DNA of 64,000 bases from JALYZC01 sp963725645 (GCA_963725645.1 CAVRZD010000006.1:186001-250000); one strand, 5' to 3'. Positions 26,614-35,630 are shown, counted from the first letter of the stretch. The notes: a model not told the origin generated them from the letters alone. Numbers and translations: made by a program.

Positions 26614-28103
26614 ATGAACGAGCGACCGACCATCCTCGGCGCCGGGCCCGCGGGGCTGACCGCCGCCTACTTCCTCGCGGAGCAGGGCCGCGCTCCGCTG
26701 GTGCTCGAGGCGCTGCCGGTGGTCGGGGGCCTGGCGCGGACGGAGGTTCGCGACGGCTTCCGCTTCGACATCGGCGGGCATCGGTTCTTCACCAAGGCAC
26801 CCGAGGTGCGCGAGCTGTGGGAGGAGGTGCTCGGCGAAGAGCTCCTCCTGCGACAGCGTCTCTCGCGGATCTACTACCGGGGCCGTTTCCTCGACTACCC
26901 CCTGCGCGCCGGTGACCTGGTGCGCAAGCTCGGCGTCGGCGAACTGGCGCTCGCGCTGTCGAGCTACACGGCGGCGGTGGCTCGCCGCGGCCGGCACGAC
27001 GAGACGTTCGAGGACTGGGTCACGCACCGCTTCGGGCGGCGCCTGTACGAGATGTTCTTTCGCTCCTACACGGAGAAGGTCTGGGGTGTCCCCTGCACGG
27101 AGCTGCGCGCCGCCTGGGCGGCGCAGCGAAATCCACGGCCTGTCGTTGGCGACGGCCGCCCGGGGCGCCCTGCTCGGCAATCGCCGAAACGGCGTGCGCT
27201 CGCTTCATCGGTGAGTTCCACTACCCGCGGCTCGGCCCCGGTCAGATGTGGGAGACGATGGCCGAGCGCGCGGGAGATGGCCGGGGGCGAGGTGCGCACG
27301 AGCTCGCCCGTGAGCACCTGCGCCTCGACCGGGGGCGCCTCGTCGCGATCGAGGCGGGTGGGGACGGGCTCGAGGGTGGGCCCGGTGATCTCGTCGCTTC
27401 CCCTCCGGACCGTCGTCGACCTCGCCGCGCCGAAGGCGCCGACCGACGTGAGGCAGGCGGCCGCGGGCCTGCGCTACCGCGATTTCGTCTGCGTGGCGCT
27501 CGTGCTGGATGGTCCCGAGCTCTTCCCGGACAACTGGATCTACGTGCATGAGCCCGGCGTACGGTGGCGCGCGTGCAGAACTTCCGCGCCTGGAGTCCAT
27601 GGATGGTCCCCGACGCCGATCGCTCCTGTGTCGGGATGGAGTACTTCTGCTTCGAGGGCGACGAGCTTTGGGAACGCGCGGACGAGGATCTCGTCGAGCT
27701 GGCGGCGGACGACTTCGCCGCAATCGGGCTGGGCGACCGGTCGCGGGTCCGGACCGGGTACGTCGTACGCGCACCGAAGGCGTATCCGATCTACGACGCG
27801 GCGTACGGGCGGCGCGTGGCGGCGATCCGTAGGTGGCTCGACGGAATTGAGGGCCTCCAACAGGTGGGGCGCAACGGCCTGCACCGCTACAACAACTCCG
27901 ACCACTCGATGCTCACCGCGATGCGCGCCGTCGAGAACCTCGAAGGCGCCGGCCACGACGTGTGGGCGGTCAACGCCGAGTCCTGGTACCACGAAACCGA
28001 GGTGCCCGAGGAGCGGCCCTACCGCGGCGCCACCCGGGTGCCGGCTGGGGCCACCGCCACCTTCCACGTGGTCGCTAGCGGCCGCGACGGCCCGCGAACC
28101 TAG
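26614..28103 (+). pseudogene. UDP-galactopyranose mutase / protoporphyrinogen-oxidase-like flavoprotein, frameshifted
   Basis: An FAD-dependent oxidoreductase of about 495 codons in several frames. The first 170 residues are intact: ILGAGPAGLTAAYFLAEQG (FAD/NAD Rossmann), DIGGHRFFTK, and MFFRSYTEKVWGVPC. The sequence then hops between frames at about 27125, 27210, 27290 and 27560 while family blocks persist (IHGLSLATAARGALLG, IGEFHYPRLGPGQMWETM, RDFVCVALVLDG). The end, from VQNFRAWSPWMVPDADRS to AVNAESWYHETEVPEERPYRG, is again a clean frame. The set resembles Glf-like amine oxidases of exopolysaccharide loci, which would fit galactofuranose supply. At least four indels in 450 bp, with intact protein similarity, suggest sequence errors or very recent decay. 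Confidence 0.72.
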
Positions 28104-28374
28104 AGCCCGCGCTCCCGAATTACCCAAGGGGCATGAAGCAGGCAGGTCGGGCGGGCTGCCGCTGTGCCTGCAGCGCAGTGCTACGGGCTTCACTGGCGCT
28201 TTCGTCTCTATGAAGGGGGGGGCTGCTGTCGAGTAGGGGCGGTCGGTAGTTCGCGGTCAGGGTCCTCTCGCGGTTGGGGGTGTGGAGCGGTGCTCATGTC
28301 TCTATGGCCTCTTCGTTGGGAGGATTAGGCGAAATTGGATGCTTCGCTCCGGGGCGCAAGTCCAAAGGGGGCGG
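28104..28374. other. Intergenic spacer before the IS256-type element
   Basis: Between the flavoprotein gene end and the element there is no convincing gene. Base composition is slightly less GC-rich, with a run of seven G near 28216. I see no tRNA, hairpin terminator or promoter I would defend. Confidence 0.5.
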
Positions 28375-28409
28375 GGTCACGTCCCTAGCGTGGTGTAGGA
28401 GCGGGTCGG
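28375..28409 (+). repeat. Left terminal inverted repeat of the IS256-type element
   Basis: It pairs with the right end at 29754-29789. GTCA-GTCCC and TGGTGTAGGAG are the conserved blocks. Confidence 0.8.
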
Positions 28410-28485
28410 ACGGATCGTTGTGGTTCCGGCCACCGCGGCGCCCATGATCGTCGGACCTGCGAAGTTCGACGAGGGGAGCACCACG

Positions 28486-29702
28486 ATGGCCGAGGCGAAG
28501 AGGATGACGGTCGAGGAGGTCGTTCGCGATGTGCTTAGCGACGAGCACGCCGACGTGGTCCGCGAGGCGCTGCGTTGGCTCGTCAGGCGCTGATGGAGGG
28601 CGAGGTGTCCGAGCTGATCGGCGCCGCGCTCGGCGAGCGCACCGAGGATCGCGCGACGCATCGCAACGGGTATCGGGCGCGGCGGTGGGACACGCGCGCC
28701 GGCGAGATCGAGCTGCAGATCCCGAAGATGCGTCAGGGCAGCTACTTCCCGTCGTTTCTTGGAGCCGCGCCGTCGCTCGGAGCAGGCGCTCGTCGCGGTC
28801 GTGCAGCAGGCCTATGTCTGCGGCGTCTCGACCCGCACGCGTCGACCAGCTGGTGGAGTAGCTGGGGCTGCGGATCACCAAGCTCGGAGGTCAGCCGGGT
28901 CTGCCAGGCGCTCGACGAGCAGGTCGAGGCGTTCCGGCAGCGCCCGCTTGGAGGGCGACTACCCGTATCTGTGGCTCGACGCCAAGGTCGAGAAGGTCCG
29001 CGACGGCGGCCGCGTCGTCTCCAAGGCGCTGGTCGTCGCGCATGGCGTGCACGAGTCCGGCCGCCGGGAGATCCTCGGCCTGGACGTCGGCGAGGCCGAG
29101 ACCGAGGCGTTCTGGACCGAGTTCCTGCGCGGCCTGGTCGCGCGCGGCCTGATCGGCGTGCAGCTGGCCATCTCCGACGCAGCACGCCGGGCCTGAAGGC
29201 CGCGATCGCCAAGGTGCTCGGCTGCGCCTGGCAGCGCTGCACGGTGCACTTCCTCCGCGACTGCCTCGGGCACGCCGCCGGACCAACACGGCCTGCTGGC
29301 GGCCGCTGATCCGGCCGATCTTCAACGCCGAGGACCGACGAGCAGGCGCGCGACCGGCTCTCGGCAGGCCGTCGCGCAGCTCGACGGGCGCGCTGCCCAA
29401 GGTCGCGACGCTGCTCGAGGACGCCGAGGACGACATCCTGGCCTTCTACGCGTTCCCGCGCCGAGCACTGGACCAAGCTCCGCTCGACCAATCCGCTGGA
29501 GCGCTTCAACAAGGAGATCGGCCGCCGCACCGACGTCGTCGGGATCTTCCCCGACGACGCCGTCGCTGATCCGCCTCGCCGGGATGCTCTGCATCGAGCA
29601 GAACGACGAATGGCTGGTCGGCCGCCGCTACCTCTCAGCGCCGAGTCGATGGAGCCGCTTCTCGAGAAGCGGCTCCATCGCGACAACGACCGAAGGAGGT
29701 GA
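28486..29702 (+). pseudogene. IS256-family transposase, multiply frameshifted
   Basis: A Mutator-type DDE transposase of about 400 codons, starting MAEAKRMTVEEVVRDVL at 28486 and ending LLEKRLHRDNDRRR. Family blocks are all present but spread over three frames: ALMEGEVSELIGAALGERTEDR, YRARRWDTRAGEIELQIPK, YLWLDAKVEKVRDGG (first Asp), LAISDA then GLKAAIAKVLGCAWQRC (second Asp), and LRSTNPLERFNKEIGRRTDVVGIFP (catalytic Glu). I count roughly eight frame changes. The element is inactive as written. Because the protein signal is so well kept, sequencing indels are a serious alternative to decay. Confidence 0.85.
29647..29680. repeat. Perfect 34-bp palindrome in the transposase 3-prime coding end
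   Basis: Two 17-base arms centred on CTC/GAG at 29663/29664 with no loop. It is inside the frame reading SMEPLLEKRLHR, close to the stop codon. It can fold into a long hairpin in RNA of either strand and might end transcription. Confidence 0.7.
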
Positions 29703-29753
29703 CCCCGAGCTCCAAGCGGCCTGAGCAGCCAACGCCTTCACCGACGATCATGA

Positions 29754-29789
29754 GCGCCGCACTCCTACACCACCTCCCGGGACTTGACT
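29754..29789 (-). repeat. Right terminal inverted repeat of the IS256-type element
   Basis: It is inverted relative to 28375-28409. The adjoining GGGGGCGG at 29790-29797 repeats the left flank. Confidence 0.8.
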
Positions 29790-29925
29790 GGGGGCGGTCA
29801 GGCCGCCAGACGAAAGCGGCGCCTCTGGGAGCGAAGGGTTGTTTGCGGGAAAGCATGTGCCAGATCGCGTGGGTGAGCTGCATGGAAAGCGGTAGCCCAG
29901 CTGGTTGCGCGATACTGGGCGAGAG

Positions 29926-30312
29926 ATGTCGCAGGAGAACGTGGAGAGGATCAAGGCGGGCTTCGCGGCGCACAACCGTGGCGACCTCGATGCCTTGGTC
30001 GAGGTCTACGACCCGGAGGTGGTGTTCGAGACGCTGCTTCTGGGAACCCACCAGGGCAACGAGGCCATACGGCTGATCTACGAGGAGAACCAGAAGACCC
30101 TGTCCGGCTACGACGTCGTCCCCGTGGAGCTGATCGACGCTGGGGACAAGGTGGTGGCGGTCGCTCAGGCAGTGGGAGCCGGTCCCGCCAGCGAGATCGC
30201 CGTGGACGAGCCGTTCGCCTTCGTGTTCACGTTCAAGGGTGAGCGGGTGGTTCGATGCAAGGCCTTCCGAAACCGGGAGGAAGCCCTCGAAGCCGCCGGA
30301 CTGCCAGCGTAG
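29926..30312 (+). CDS. SnoaL-like / NTF2-fold protein
   Basis: A 128-residue cone-shaped alpha+beta protein. It has MSQENVERIKAGFAAHNRGDLDALVEVYDPEVVFE, DVVPVELIDAGDKVVAVAQAVG and FAFVFTFKGERVVRCKAFRNREEALEAAGL, the standard layout of the SnoaL-like family. Members bind or isomerise small polyketide- or steroid-like ligands, or have no known ligand. No catalytic residue can be asserted. I chose the ATG at 29926 over an upstream in-frame start because the family starts at MSQENVE and a GATACT hexamer lies 9 nt before it. It stands alone beside the insertion element. Confidence 0.85.
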   Translation: MSQENVERIKAGFAAHNRGDLDALVEVYDPEVVFETLLLGTHQGNEAIRLIYEENQKTLSGYDVVPVELIDAGDKVVAVAQAVGAGPASEIAVDEPFAFVFTFKGERVVRCKAFRNREEALEAAGLPA

Positions 30313-30376
30313 CCAGAGCTAACGCTTCGGACTGCCAAGCAGGCGCAGCGACGACCGCACTCAACGCTCGCTGATG

Positions 30377-31021
30377 TTAGGCCGCGCCGACTCCCGGCTC
30401 ACCGGCTCTGCGCAGCGCCGCGACTGCCAGGCCGATGCTGGCTTCGCCACAGTGGAGGCTGCGGTTGATGCCGAACGCTGGTAGGCAGGTCGCTCCGGCC
30501 GCGAGCAGGCGTCGCCCGGTCTCCTCCAGTGCCCCGTCCAGCCGCTCGTTGTGGGCGGCGCGCAGAACCCGGCCGGGGTCGAGGCTGGCGGCTGCGGCCG
30601 CCTCGGCAAGAACCGCAGGGTGGTCGACGTCGTATCCGCCGCAGAAGGCGAGACGGGCGGCCGCCAGCGCGAACTGGGCAATGCGATCGTGTTCGATGGC
30701 GTGCAGGGCAACTCGCATGGCGTGGCGCGGTGAGCGGGCGTTGGTGGTTGGCCAGATCAGGGGCAGGGCGAGTTCGCGAGCGCGGCGTTCTGCCGTCGCG
30801 CGGGCGTACTCGTCGGCCCAGGGGTCGGTGGCGCGGAGGTCTTCGGTGAGGGTGGGGCGCCAGCGCACGCCGGGGAGGAGCCGGTCCACCCGTTCGAGCG
30901 CGAGGTAGCTGTAGGGACACCCCAGGTCGAAATAGAAGACTGGAGAAGCTCTGTGTCGGGGTGGGGACCGTTGTGCGCGGCGCCGGGCACGGAACTCGGC
31001 CAACGTGATCAGCTCGCCCAT
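30377..31021 (-). CDS. DsbA-like thioredoxin-fold protein (2-hydroxychromene-2-carboxylate isomerase type)
   Basis: A 214-residue thioredoxin-fold protein: FYFDLGCPYSYLALERVDRLLP at the active-site end, then an all-helical insert, and GATCLPAFGINRSLHCG carrying the cis-Pro region. The usual CxxC is reduced to C-P-Y-S, as in the glutathione-S-transferase kappa/isomerase branch of the DsbA family. It may therefore be an isomerase or single-Cys redox protein rather than a disulfide oxidase. The N-terminus MGELITLAEFRARRRAQR is basic and not a signal peptide, so it should be cytoplasmic. Its ATG overlaps the stop of the resolvase-like gene upstream. Confidence 0.75.
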   Translation of the reverse strand: MGELITLAEFRARRRAQRSPPRHRASPVFYFDLGCPYSYLALERVDRLLPGVRWRPTLTEDLRATDPWADEYARATAERRARELALPLIWPTTNARSPRHAMRVALHAIEHDRIAQFALAAARLAFCGGYDVDHPAVLAEAAAAASLDPGRVLRAAHNERLDGALEETGRRLLAAGATCLPAFGINRSLHCGEASIGLAVAALRRAGEPGVGAA

Positions 31022-31440
31022 GGCTCCCCCTCCTCCGGGGCCGTTGTCTCGTCCTTGGGACTCGGAAAGTCGGTGGCAGGGAAGGCTGGTGTCGCGCTCG
31101 AGGTCGGCCGCGACCAGGCACGCGTCGCGGTTCGAGAGCCACTCGATGAGCGCCCCCAGCTCCGTGCTTGAGGTGCTGAGGTGTTCGAGCTTCGCCACCA
31201 CCAGGTCTCCGGCCTCGCCGGCAGCGACGCGCTCGAGCGCGTAGTCGAGGCCGGGGCGCTCCAGTTCCTTAGCGTTTCGAGGCGCGCGCTCACCCACTAG
31301 CTCCAGCAGTGCAAGCCCGCGGCGCTCACACTCGTGCGCGATCAACACTCCGCCTGCTCGTTGAGCTCCCGGCCACTTGTGCGGCCGGCCGAGCCGGAGA
31401 CAGTTGCGTGACCGACCACGACGGTCGGATTCGGAGCCAT
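31009..31440 (-). pseudogene. Orphan resolvase (serine recombinase) N-terminal-domain protein, frameshifted
   Basis: About 143 codons resembling the catalytic domain of serine recombinases without any DNA-binding tail. The ATG at 31440 gives PTVVVGHATVSGSAGR. One frame over comes IAHECERRGLALLELVGE, PGLDYALERVAAGEAGDLVVAKLEHLS and LGALIEWLSNRDACLVAADLERDTS, the typical resolvase helix and strand blocks. The last codons (KDETTAPEEGEPWAS) return to the first frame and end overlapping the DsbA-like start. Two compensating indels, near 31343 and 31075, explain this. As written, the middle frame also runs straight into the DsbA-like protein. Activity as a recombinase is doubtful, since no DNA-binding domain or target is evident. 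Confidence 0.6.
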
Positions 31441-31659
31441 GGTGAGAGTCCGTTCTCGGAGGCGATGCGACAGCCGCAGTCAGAGTTACCAGAGCGGCTC
31501 GGAAACTTCGCCCCGCCGCGTAGGCAAACCTACTCAAGCCCGTGCAAAACCCACCACGGATTGCTTTCCTCACCACCATCGACACTCAAACGGCTAGGCC
31601 TTACCTCGGGCGCAGCCGGCACCGACGCGCGTCCAAGTGAGTCGGCGCTCTCGCAGCTG

Positions 31660-32016
31660 CTAGGGCGTGCGCGGCTCGGAAGCCCCGAGCAGGTCGTCGG
31701 CCCAGCGTGGACGCCGGGTTCTCGGGATGCGTGCAGCCGCGATCGCGTCACGCAGTTCTCCGTCACCGAGACCGGGCCGTTCGGGTGGCGACGGCCCACC
31801 CGCCGCTCCCGCACGGACCGACGCTAGTTCGTGCAGCAGTTCGCGCTCTCGCACCGTCCAGGCCGCCTGCTCGGCCTCGCGCGCTTGCACGCGTCGCACG
31901 AGCTCCGCGCGCTGCGATTCGCTCTCGACCAGGTCATGGCGCAACGCGCCGAGCAGATTCAAGAGCTCGTCGGCCAGGCGCTTTGCCTGCTCAAGGGCCG
32001 AACGGTGTCGTGTCAT
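31660..32016 (-). CDS. Small coiled-coil protein
   Basis: A 118-residue protein from the ATG at 32016. Residues about 5-65 form a heptad-like Leu/Ala/Glu/Arg helix (ALEQAKRLADELLNLLGALRH, then ESESQRAELVRRVQAREAEQAA) and the C-terminus is a Pro/Arg-rich tail ending GASEPRTP. I recognise no family. An upstream in-frame extension to 32223 is low-complexity and overlaps the divergent GNAT gene, so I reject it. It lies on the same strand as the resolvase-like and DsbA-like genes, 219 bases before the former. Confidence 0.5.
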   Translation of the reverse strand: MTRHRSALEQAKRLADELLNLLGALRHDLVESESQRAELVRRVQAREAEQAAWTVRERELLHELASVRAGAAGGPSPPERPGLGDGELRDAIAAARIPRTRRPRWADDLLGASEPRTP

Positions 32017-32215
32017 GGACCAACGCGGACTGTCGCGTTGGGCTAGGCGTTCGGTACGCGCCTCACGTTTCCTGCCGTCGGCGTGCTCGTCGGGCGTTGT
32101 CGTCGAGGTCCGCTCAGGTCCGCCGTGCGCGCCTGCGCGAGATCCGAGCGGCGGCAAGGGCGTGCTGTGTCGGTTCTCACAGAAGATTGCCGGCGCCTCG
32201 GGCGTCTGGATGGGC

Positions 32216-32743
32216 ATGGCCAATGCACCCGCCCTGATGCAGCTGCGCGACGGGACCGTTCTGGACGTGCGCCCGGTGGAACCCGAGGACAGGGACCTGA
32301 TCCGGCGTGGCTTCGAGCGGCTCAGCCCGGAGTCGCGCTACCGGCGATTCCTCGTCCCGCTGCCCCAGCTCCACGATCGGATGCTTGCGTTCCTGACCGA
32401 GGTCGACCATCGCGACCACGAGGCGCTGCTCTCGCTCGACGCCGCCACCGGCGAGGCGGTCGGAGTCGCGCGCTTCGTCCGTCTCGAATCCGACCCGGCG
32501 TCCGCCGAGGTGGCCGTGACGGTCGTGGACGACTGGCAGGGGCGGGGGCTCGGCACGGCGCTGCTCGATGCGCTGGCCGACCGCGCACGGGAGGAGAGCG
32601 TCACGCGGTTCACGGGAGTGGCGCTGGCCGAGAACCGCGACGTGCTCGGGCTGCTCGGCAAGCTCGGCGCCGCCCGCGTCGTCGGTCACGGGCCGGGAAC
32701 CGTTGAGCTCGCCGTTGACCTGCCAGCTGAGCGCGTCGCCTGA
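32216..32743 (+). CDS. GNAT-family N-acetyltransferase
   Basis: A 175-residue acetyl-CoA-dependent N-acyltransferase. The core reads VRPVEPEDRDLIRRGFERLSPESRYRRFL at the N-terminus, SAEVAVTVVDDWQGRGLGTALLDAL as the acetyl-CoA pyrophosphate loop (motif A, Q/RxxGxG/A), and FTGVALAENRDVLGLLGKLGAARV as motif B. The opening resembles the acetyltransferase domain of protein-lysine acetyltransferases of the Pat type, but no cAMP-binding or ligase domain is present. The start is uncertain: ATGs at 32210, 32216 and 32237 are all in frame. Confidence 0.82.
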   Translation: MANAPALMQLRDGTVLDVRPVEPEDRDLIRRGFERLSPESRYRRFLVPLPQLHDRMLAFLTEVDHRDHEALLSLDAATGEAVGVARFVRLESDPASAEVAVTVVDDWQGRGLGTALLDALADRAREESVTRFTGVALAENRDVLGLLGKLGAARVVGHGPGTVELAVDLPAERVA

Positions 32744-32786
32744 GAGCGGATCGAAGCACGCACCGGGCGGTCGGGGTCGCCATCGC

Positions 32787-32820
32787 GGCCTCGGGCTCGG
32801 CGCAATCCGAGCCCGAGGCC
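32787..32820. terminator. Bidirectional hairpin terminator between GNAT and VOC genes
   Basis: A perfect 14-bp GC-rich stem (32787-32800 with 32807-32820) and a six-base CGCAAT loop, placed midway between two convergent genes. There is no T-tract on either side, as is usual in very GC-rich actinobacteria. Confidence 0.75.
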
Positions 32821-32840
32821 GGGCCGGCAGAGGCTGCAGC

Positions 32841-33227
32841 TCAGCCGACGACCATCAGGGAGTTGCCGTCCGGATCACGGAACCAGAACAGCGGCGGGAC
32901 CGGGTCGCCCATGCGGCTGACCTCGGCGTCGACGTCGACGCCACGGTCCCTGAGGTCTGCGTGGTCGGCATCGATGTCCTCGGTGTGGAGGCCGATGCCG
33001 GTCTCGACGTTGCCGGTCGGCTTGCCAGGGGGCGGGGGAACGATGGCGATCGTGGTAACTGCGTCCTCCGGCGCCACCTCGACCCAGCGGTAGCCGTTGC
33101 CGAAGGGCACATCGGTGCGCTTCTCGAAGCCGAGCGTCTCGACGTAGAACTCGATGGCGCGGTCCTGGTCGGAGACCGGGACGACGACCGTGCTGAGCTT
33201 GCTGATGCGAGTCTTGGTCTTGCTCAC
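32841..33227 (-). CDS. VOC (glyoxalase/bleomycin resistance) family protein
   Basis: A 128-residue vicinal-oxygen-chelate fold protein with two beta-alpha-beta-beta-beta modules. It has LSTVVVPVSDQDRAIEFYVETLGFEKRTD, then GIGLHTEDIDADHADLRDRGVDVD and PLFWFRDPDGNSLMVV. The metal-ligand positions are partly present (His in GLHTED, acid in DPDGN), so it could be a dioxygenase, a lyase or a binding protein. The GTG start has a strong AGGAGG 5 nt upstream, in contrast to the leaderless genes around it. Confidence 0.88.
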   Translation of the reverse strand: MSKTKTRISKLSTVVVPVSDQDRAIEFYVETLGFEKRTDVPFGNGYRWVEVAPEDAVTTIAIVPPPPGKPTGNVETGIGLHTEDIDADHADLRDRGVDVDAEVSRMGDPVPPLFWFRDPDGNSLMVVG

Positions 33228-33252
33228 GACATCCTCCTAGGGTTGGTGACGT

Positions 33253-34969
33253 CTACTGAGACCGCTGAGCGCGGGGAAACTCATCGGACGTCAAATCGAC
33301 CGGGGAGTCCTCGGCGCCGCGCGGCAGCACGAGCACCGAGGGATGCTGCGCGCCGTGAAGCACGTCCACGTCGACCGCCCGCAGCGTCGTCGCGGTGGCG
33401 AGGTCCTCGCCGGTGCCGGGGTTGCGCGCGTAGCGCGGATGGGCGCCGGAGGAGACCTGGAGGCGGATGCGGTGGCCGGCGGCGAAGCGGTGGCCCATCG
33501 GCCACAGGTCGAAGGGACGCGCCAGCTGCCGTCGGCGGCCTGCTCGAAGCGGCCGGGTGCGACGCGCGCCAGCGCGTCGCACACGTTCCACGACGCGCCT
33601 GCGCCGTCGACGTCGCACACGCGCGCGAACATGTCGAAGTACGGCGAGCTCGCACGCACCCAGAGCTCGACGCGCACGGGGCCGATCGCCTCGACGCCTC
33701 GACGGCAGGGCGGCGGTCGTGTAGGTGAGCACGTCGGACCGCGCCTCGAGCGGGCGGTTGTCGAGCACGGGCTCGCGGGCGAGCAGCACGGGTCCGCCGA
33801 GCGACGGCGTGGGGTCGGCGGGGTCGTAGCGGTAGCGGTCGCCGGTTGCGGGCGCGTCCGCCGGTTCGGTCTCCTGCAGGCGCCCGCTCGCCGGCCAGCC
33901 ACAGCCGCCGCTCGCCGGTGCCCGGCGGTGGCCAGCTCGGCAGCTCGCGCCAGCCGCCGCCGGTGCGCTCGCCGGTGACCAGCACCCGCACCGTCGCGGG
34001 CCGCACGCAGCCGGTCGTCGCCCAGCAGGTGGGCGCGCAGCCACGCCAGCCCCTCGCGCATGCCGCGGGCCAGCAGCCCCGGCGCTGTGTGCGTCCACGG
34101 ACCGATGACGAGCTGCGGCGTCGCGCCCGGCCGCCTGCAGGGCGGCGAAGTCCTCGAGCATCCACGGCAGGAAGATGTCGTACCAGCCGCCGATGAGCTG
34201 CACCGGCGCGCGTGACCTTGCTCGACGCCGGCGGCGAAGTCGCGCGCGACCCAGTAGGCGTCCTCGCGCTGCGGGCTGGCCAGCGCCTCGCGAAACCACG
34301 GCGACCTCGGCGCCGGTCGCTCGCGCGTCGAGCTCGCCGATCGGCAGCTCGGCGAACAGCGCGGGCAGGCGACGGAGCGCCGCGGGCCATCGCCAGCGGC
34401 GCGAGCCGGCGCTCCTGCGCGGCGACGAGGACCAGCCACGACGCCGCCGACTCGAGCGAGAGGCTTCCGCCCGCGTATGCCTGGCCGTGAAACTGCGACG
34501 CGCTCACCTGGATCGCCAGCGCGGCCAGGTCGTCCCCGGCCTCCGGCGCGACCGCCCACTGCACCAGCCCCAGGTAGCTGGGGCCGATCATGCCGATCCG
34601 CTCGGCGTGCCACGGCTGCTCGCGGATCCAGCGCAGCGTGGCCAGACCGTCGACGCGCTCGTCGAACGGGCTGAACCGGCCCTCCGAGCCGAATGTCCCC
34701 CGCACGCTCTGCACGACGACCTGCAGCCCCCGCTCGGCCAGGATCCGTCCGAAGATCAGGCCGAACGAGCTGGCGCCGTCCGTAGGGCGAGCGCACCAGC
34801 ACGGTCGGCTGCGGCCGGTCGCGCGCGTCGCGCGTGCCACCCAGCGGTCGGCCAGCAGCACCGCGCCGTCGTCCATCGCGACGCGCAGGTCGCGCTCGCA
34901 GACGACGTCGCGGGTCTGCGCGCGCGGCAGCCGCATGCGCCGGGCGAGGACCGCACTCCCGAGGCTCAC
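33253..34969 (-). pseudogene. CocE/NonD-family hydrolase (X-Pro dipeptidyl-peptidase-like), frameshifted
   Basis: An alpha/beta hydrolase of about 570 codons plus a C-terminal jelly-roll domain. The start GTG at 34969 leads into RDVVCERDLRVAMDDGAVLLADRW. After a first shift come VVVQSVRGTFGSEGRFSPF and GMIGPSYLGLVQW, which carries the nucleophile Ser. Then, in changing frames, come VQLIGGWYDIFLPWMLEDF, QLVIGPWTHTAPG, RYDPADPTPSLGGP, RVELWVRASSPYFDMFARV and PFDLWPMGHRFAAGHRIRLQVSS. The protein matches the cocaine-esterase/acylase family throughout, but the frame changes about every 100-200 bases. TATGAT is 8 nt before the start. Confidence 0.8.
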
Positions 34970-34977
34970 GGCCGACG

Positions 34978-34983
34978 ATCATA
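34978..34983 (-). promoter_or_regulatory. -10 hexamer TATGAT, leaderless start
   Basis: TATGAT, one base from the TATAAT consensus, sits 8 nt before the GTG at 34969 of the CocE-like gene, in a 70-base gap after the SRPBCC-like gene. Confidence 0.6.
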
Positions 34984-35039
34984 TGCCCCATTCGCGCGCG
35001 GCTCGCGCGACGAGGGCCGCCGTTCTCTTGACGAGGAGC

Positions 35040-35630
35040 TCACCCGCCGGGCTGAGCTTCGGCGCGTTGTGTCGCGATGGCAAGGGGCTCGCTGTCGATC
35101 CGGCGCTCGAACGCCGAGATGAGCGGCTGCACGAGCCGAAGCCCTCGGCGGGCAGCCAAGTCGATCGCGGCGATGTGGACCTGGCTGACGAGTGCCGCTC
35201 GATTTCGGCCGGCCGGCTCCACCCAGTGCGCGAAGAGAACTCGCACGGTGCCCGGCGTGTCCCAGTCGACGAACGCGGCGGGCCCGTCCAGGCTGGGGTA
35301 GTCACGCCGCAAGGTCCAGATGTGTCCGCACAGGCCCGACAGCGAGGAGCGCTCGGTTTCCTCGAGGAGCACGAACGGGTCGGTGCGGAACAGTTCGTGG
35401 TAGGTCACGTCAGCGGGCAGACCCGGGATGCGCCAGCGCACGAGACGTCCGAGCACACGACAGTCGGCCAGTGCCACGGTGCCCGCCGCGCTCCATAGCG
35501 CCGCTGGGCCTACGTCGGCCTCGCGCCGGTGGATGCTTTGCAGGATCGGATCGGGGAGCCAGCGCGCGAGATCCGGGGTGGCGGAGGAAGTGGACGGTAT
35601 CTCGATCCGACGGGTCACCTCGACCGGCAT
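35040..35630 (-). CDS. Hypothetical protein, SRPBCC-like
   Basis: A 196-residue protein. The segment WSAAGTVALADCRVLGRLVRWRIPGLPADVTYHELFRTDPFVLLEETERSS followed by AALVSQVHIAAIDLAARRGLRLVQPLISAFERRIDSEPLAIATQ has the beta-then-long-C-helix look of START/SRPBCC ligand-binding proteins. I cannot name the family. It precedes the CocE-like gene on the same strand. No Shine-Dalgarno sequence or clear -10 was found at the ATG 35630, so the start is tentative. Confidence 0.5.
   Translation of the reverse strand: MPVEVTRRIEIPSTSSATPDLARWLPDPILQSIHRREADVGPAALWSAAGTVALADCRVLGRLVRWRIPGLPADVTYHELFRTDPFVLLEETERSSLSGLCGHIWTLRRDYPSLDGPAAFVDWDTPGTVRVLFAHWVEPAGRNRAALVSQVHIAAIDLAARRGLRLVQPLISAFERRIDSEPLAIATQRAEAQPGG

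Larger units (their letters stand above)
28375..29789 (+). mobile_element. IS256-family insertion sequence with inverted repeats and 8-bp target duplication
   Basis: The 1415-bp element starts GGTCACGTCCC and its other end, read inverted, starts AGTCAAGTCCC. Both ends share TGGTGTAGGAG further in, one base out of register. The octamer GGGGGCGG directly flanks it on both sides (28367-28374 and 29790-29797). IS256 elements make 8-9 bp duplications, so these are convincing boundaries. The only gene inside is a broken transposase. Insertion lies downstream of the flavoprotein gene and did not disrupt a recognisable gene. Confidence 0.85.

Noticed and set aside
32017..32223. Upstream extension of the coiled-coil protein to 32223
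   Set aside because: Low-complexity sequence that overlaps the divergent GNAT gene start; the ATG at 32016 begins the coherent helix.
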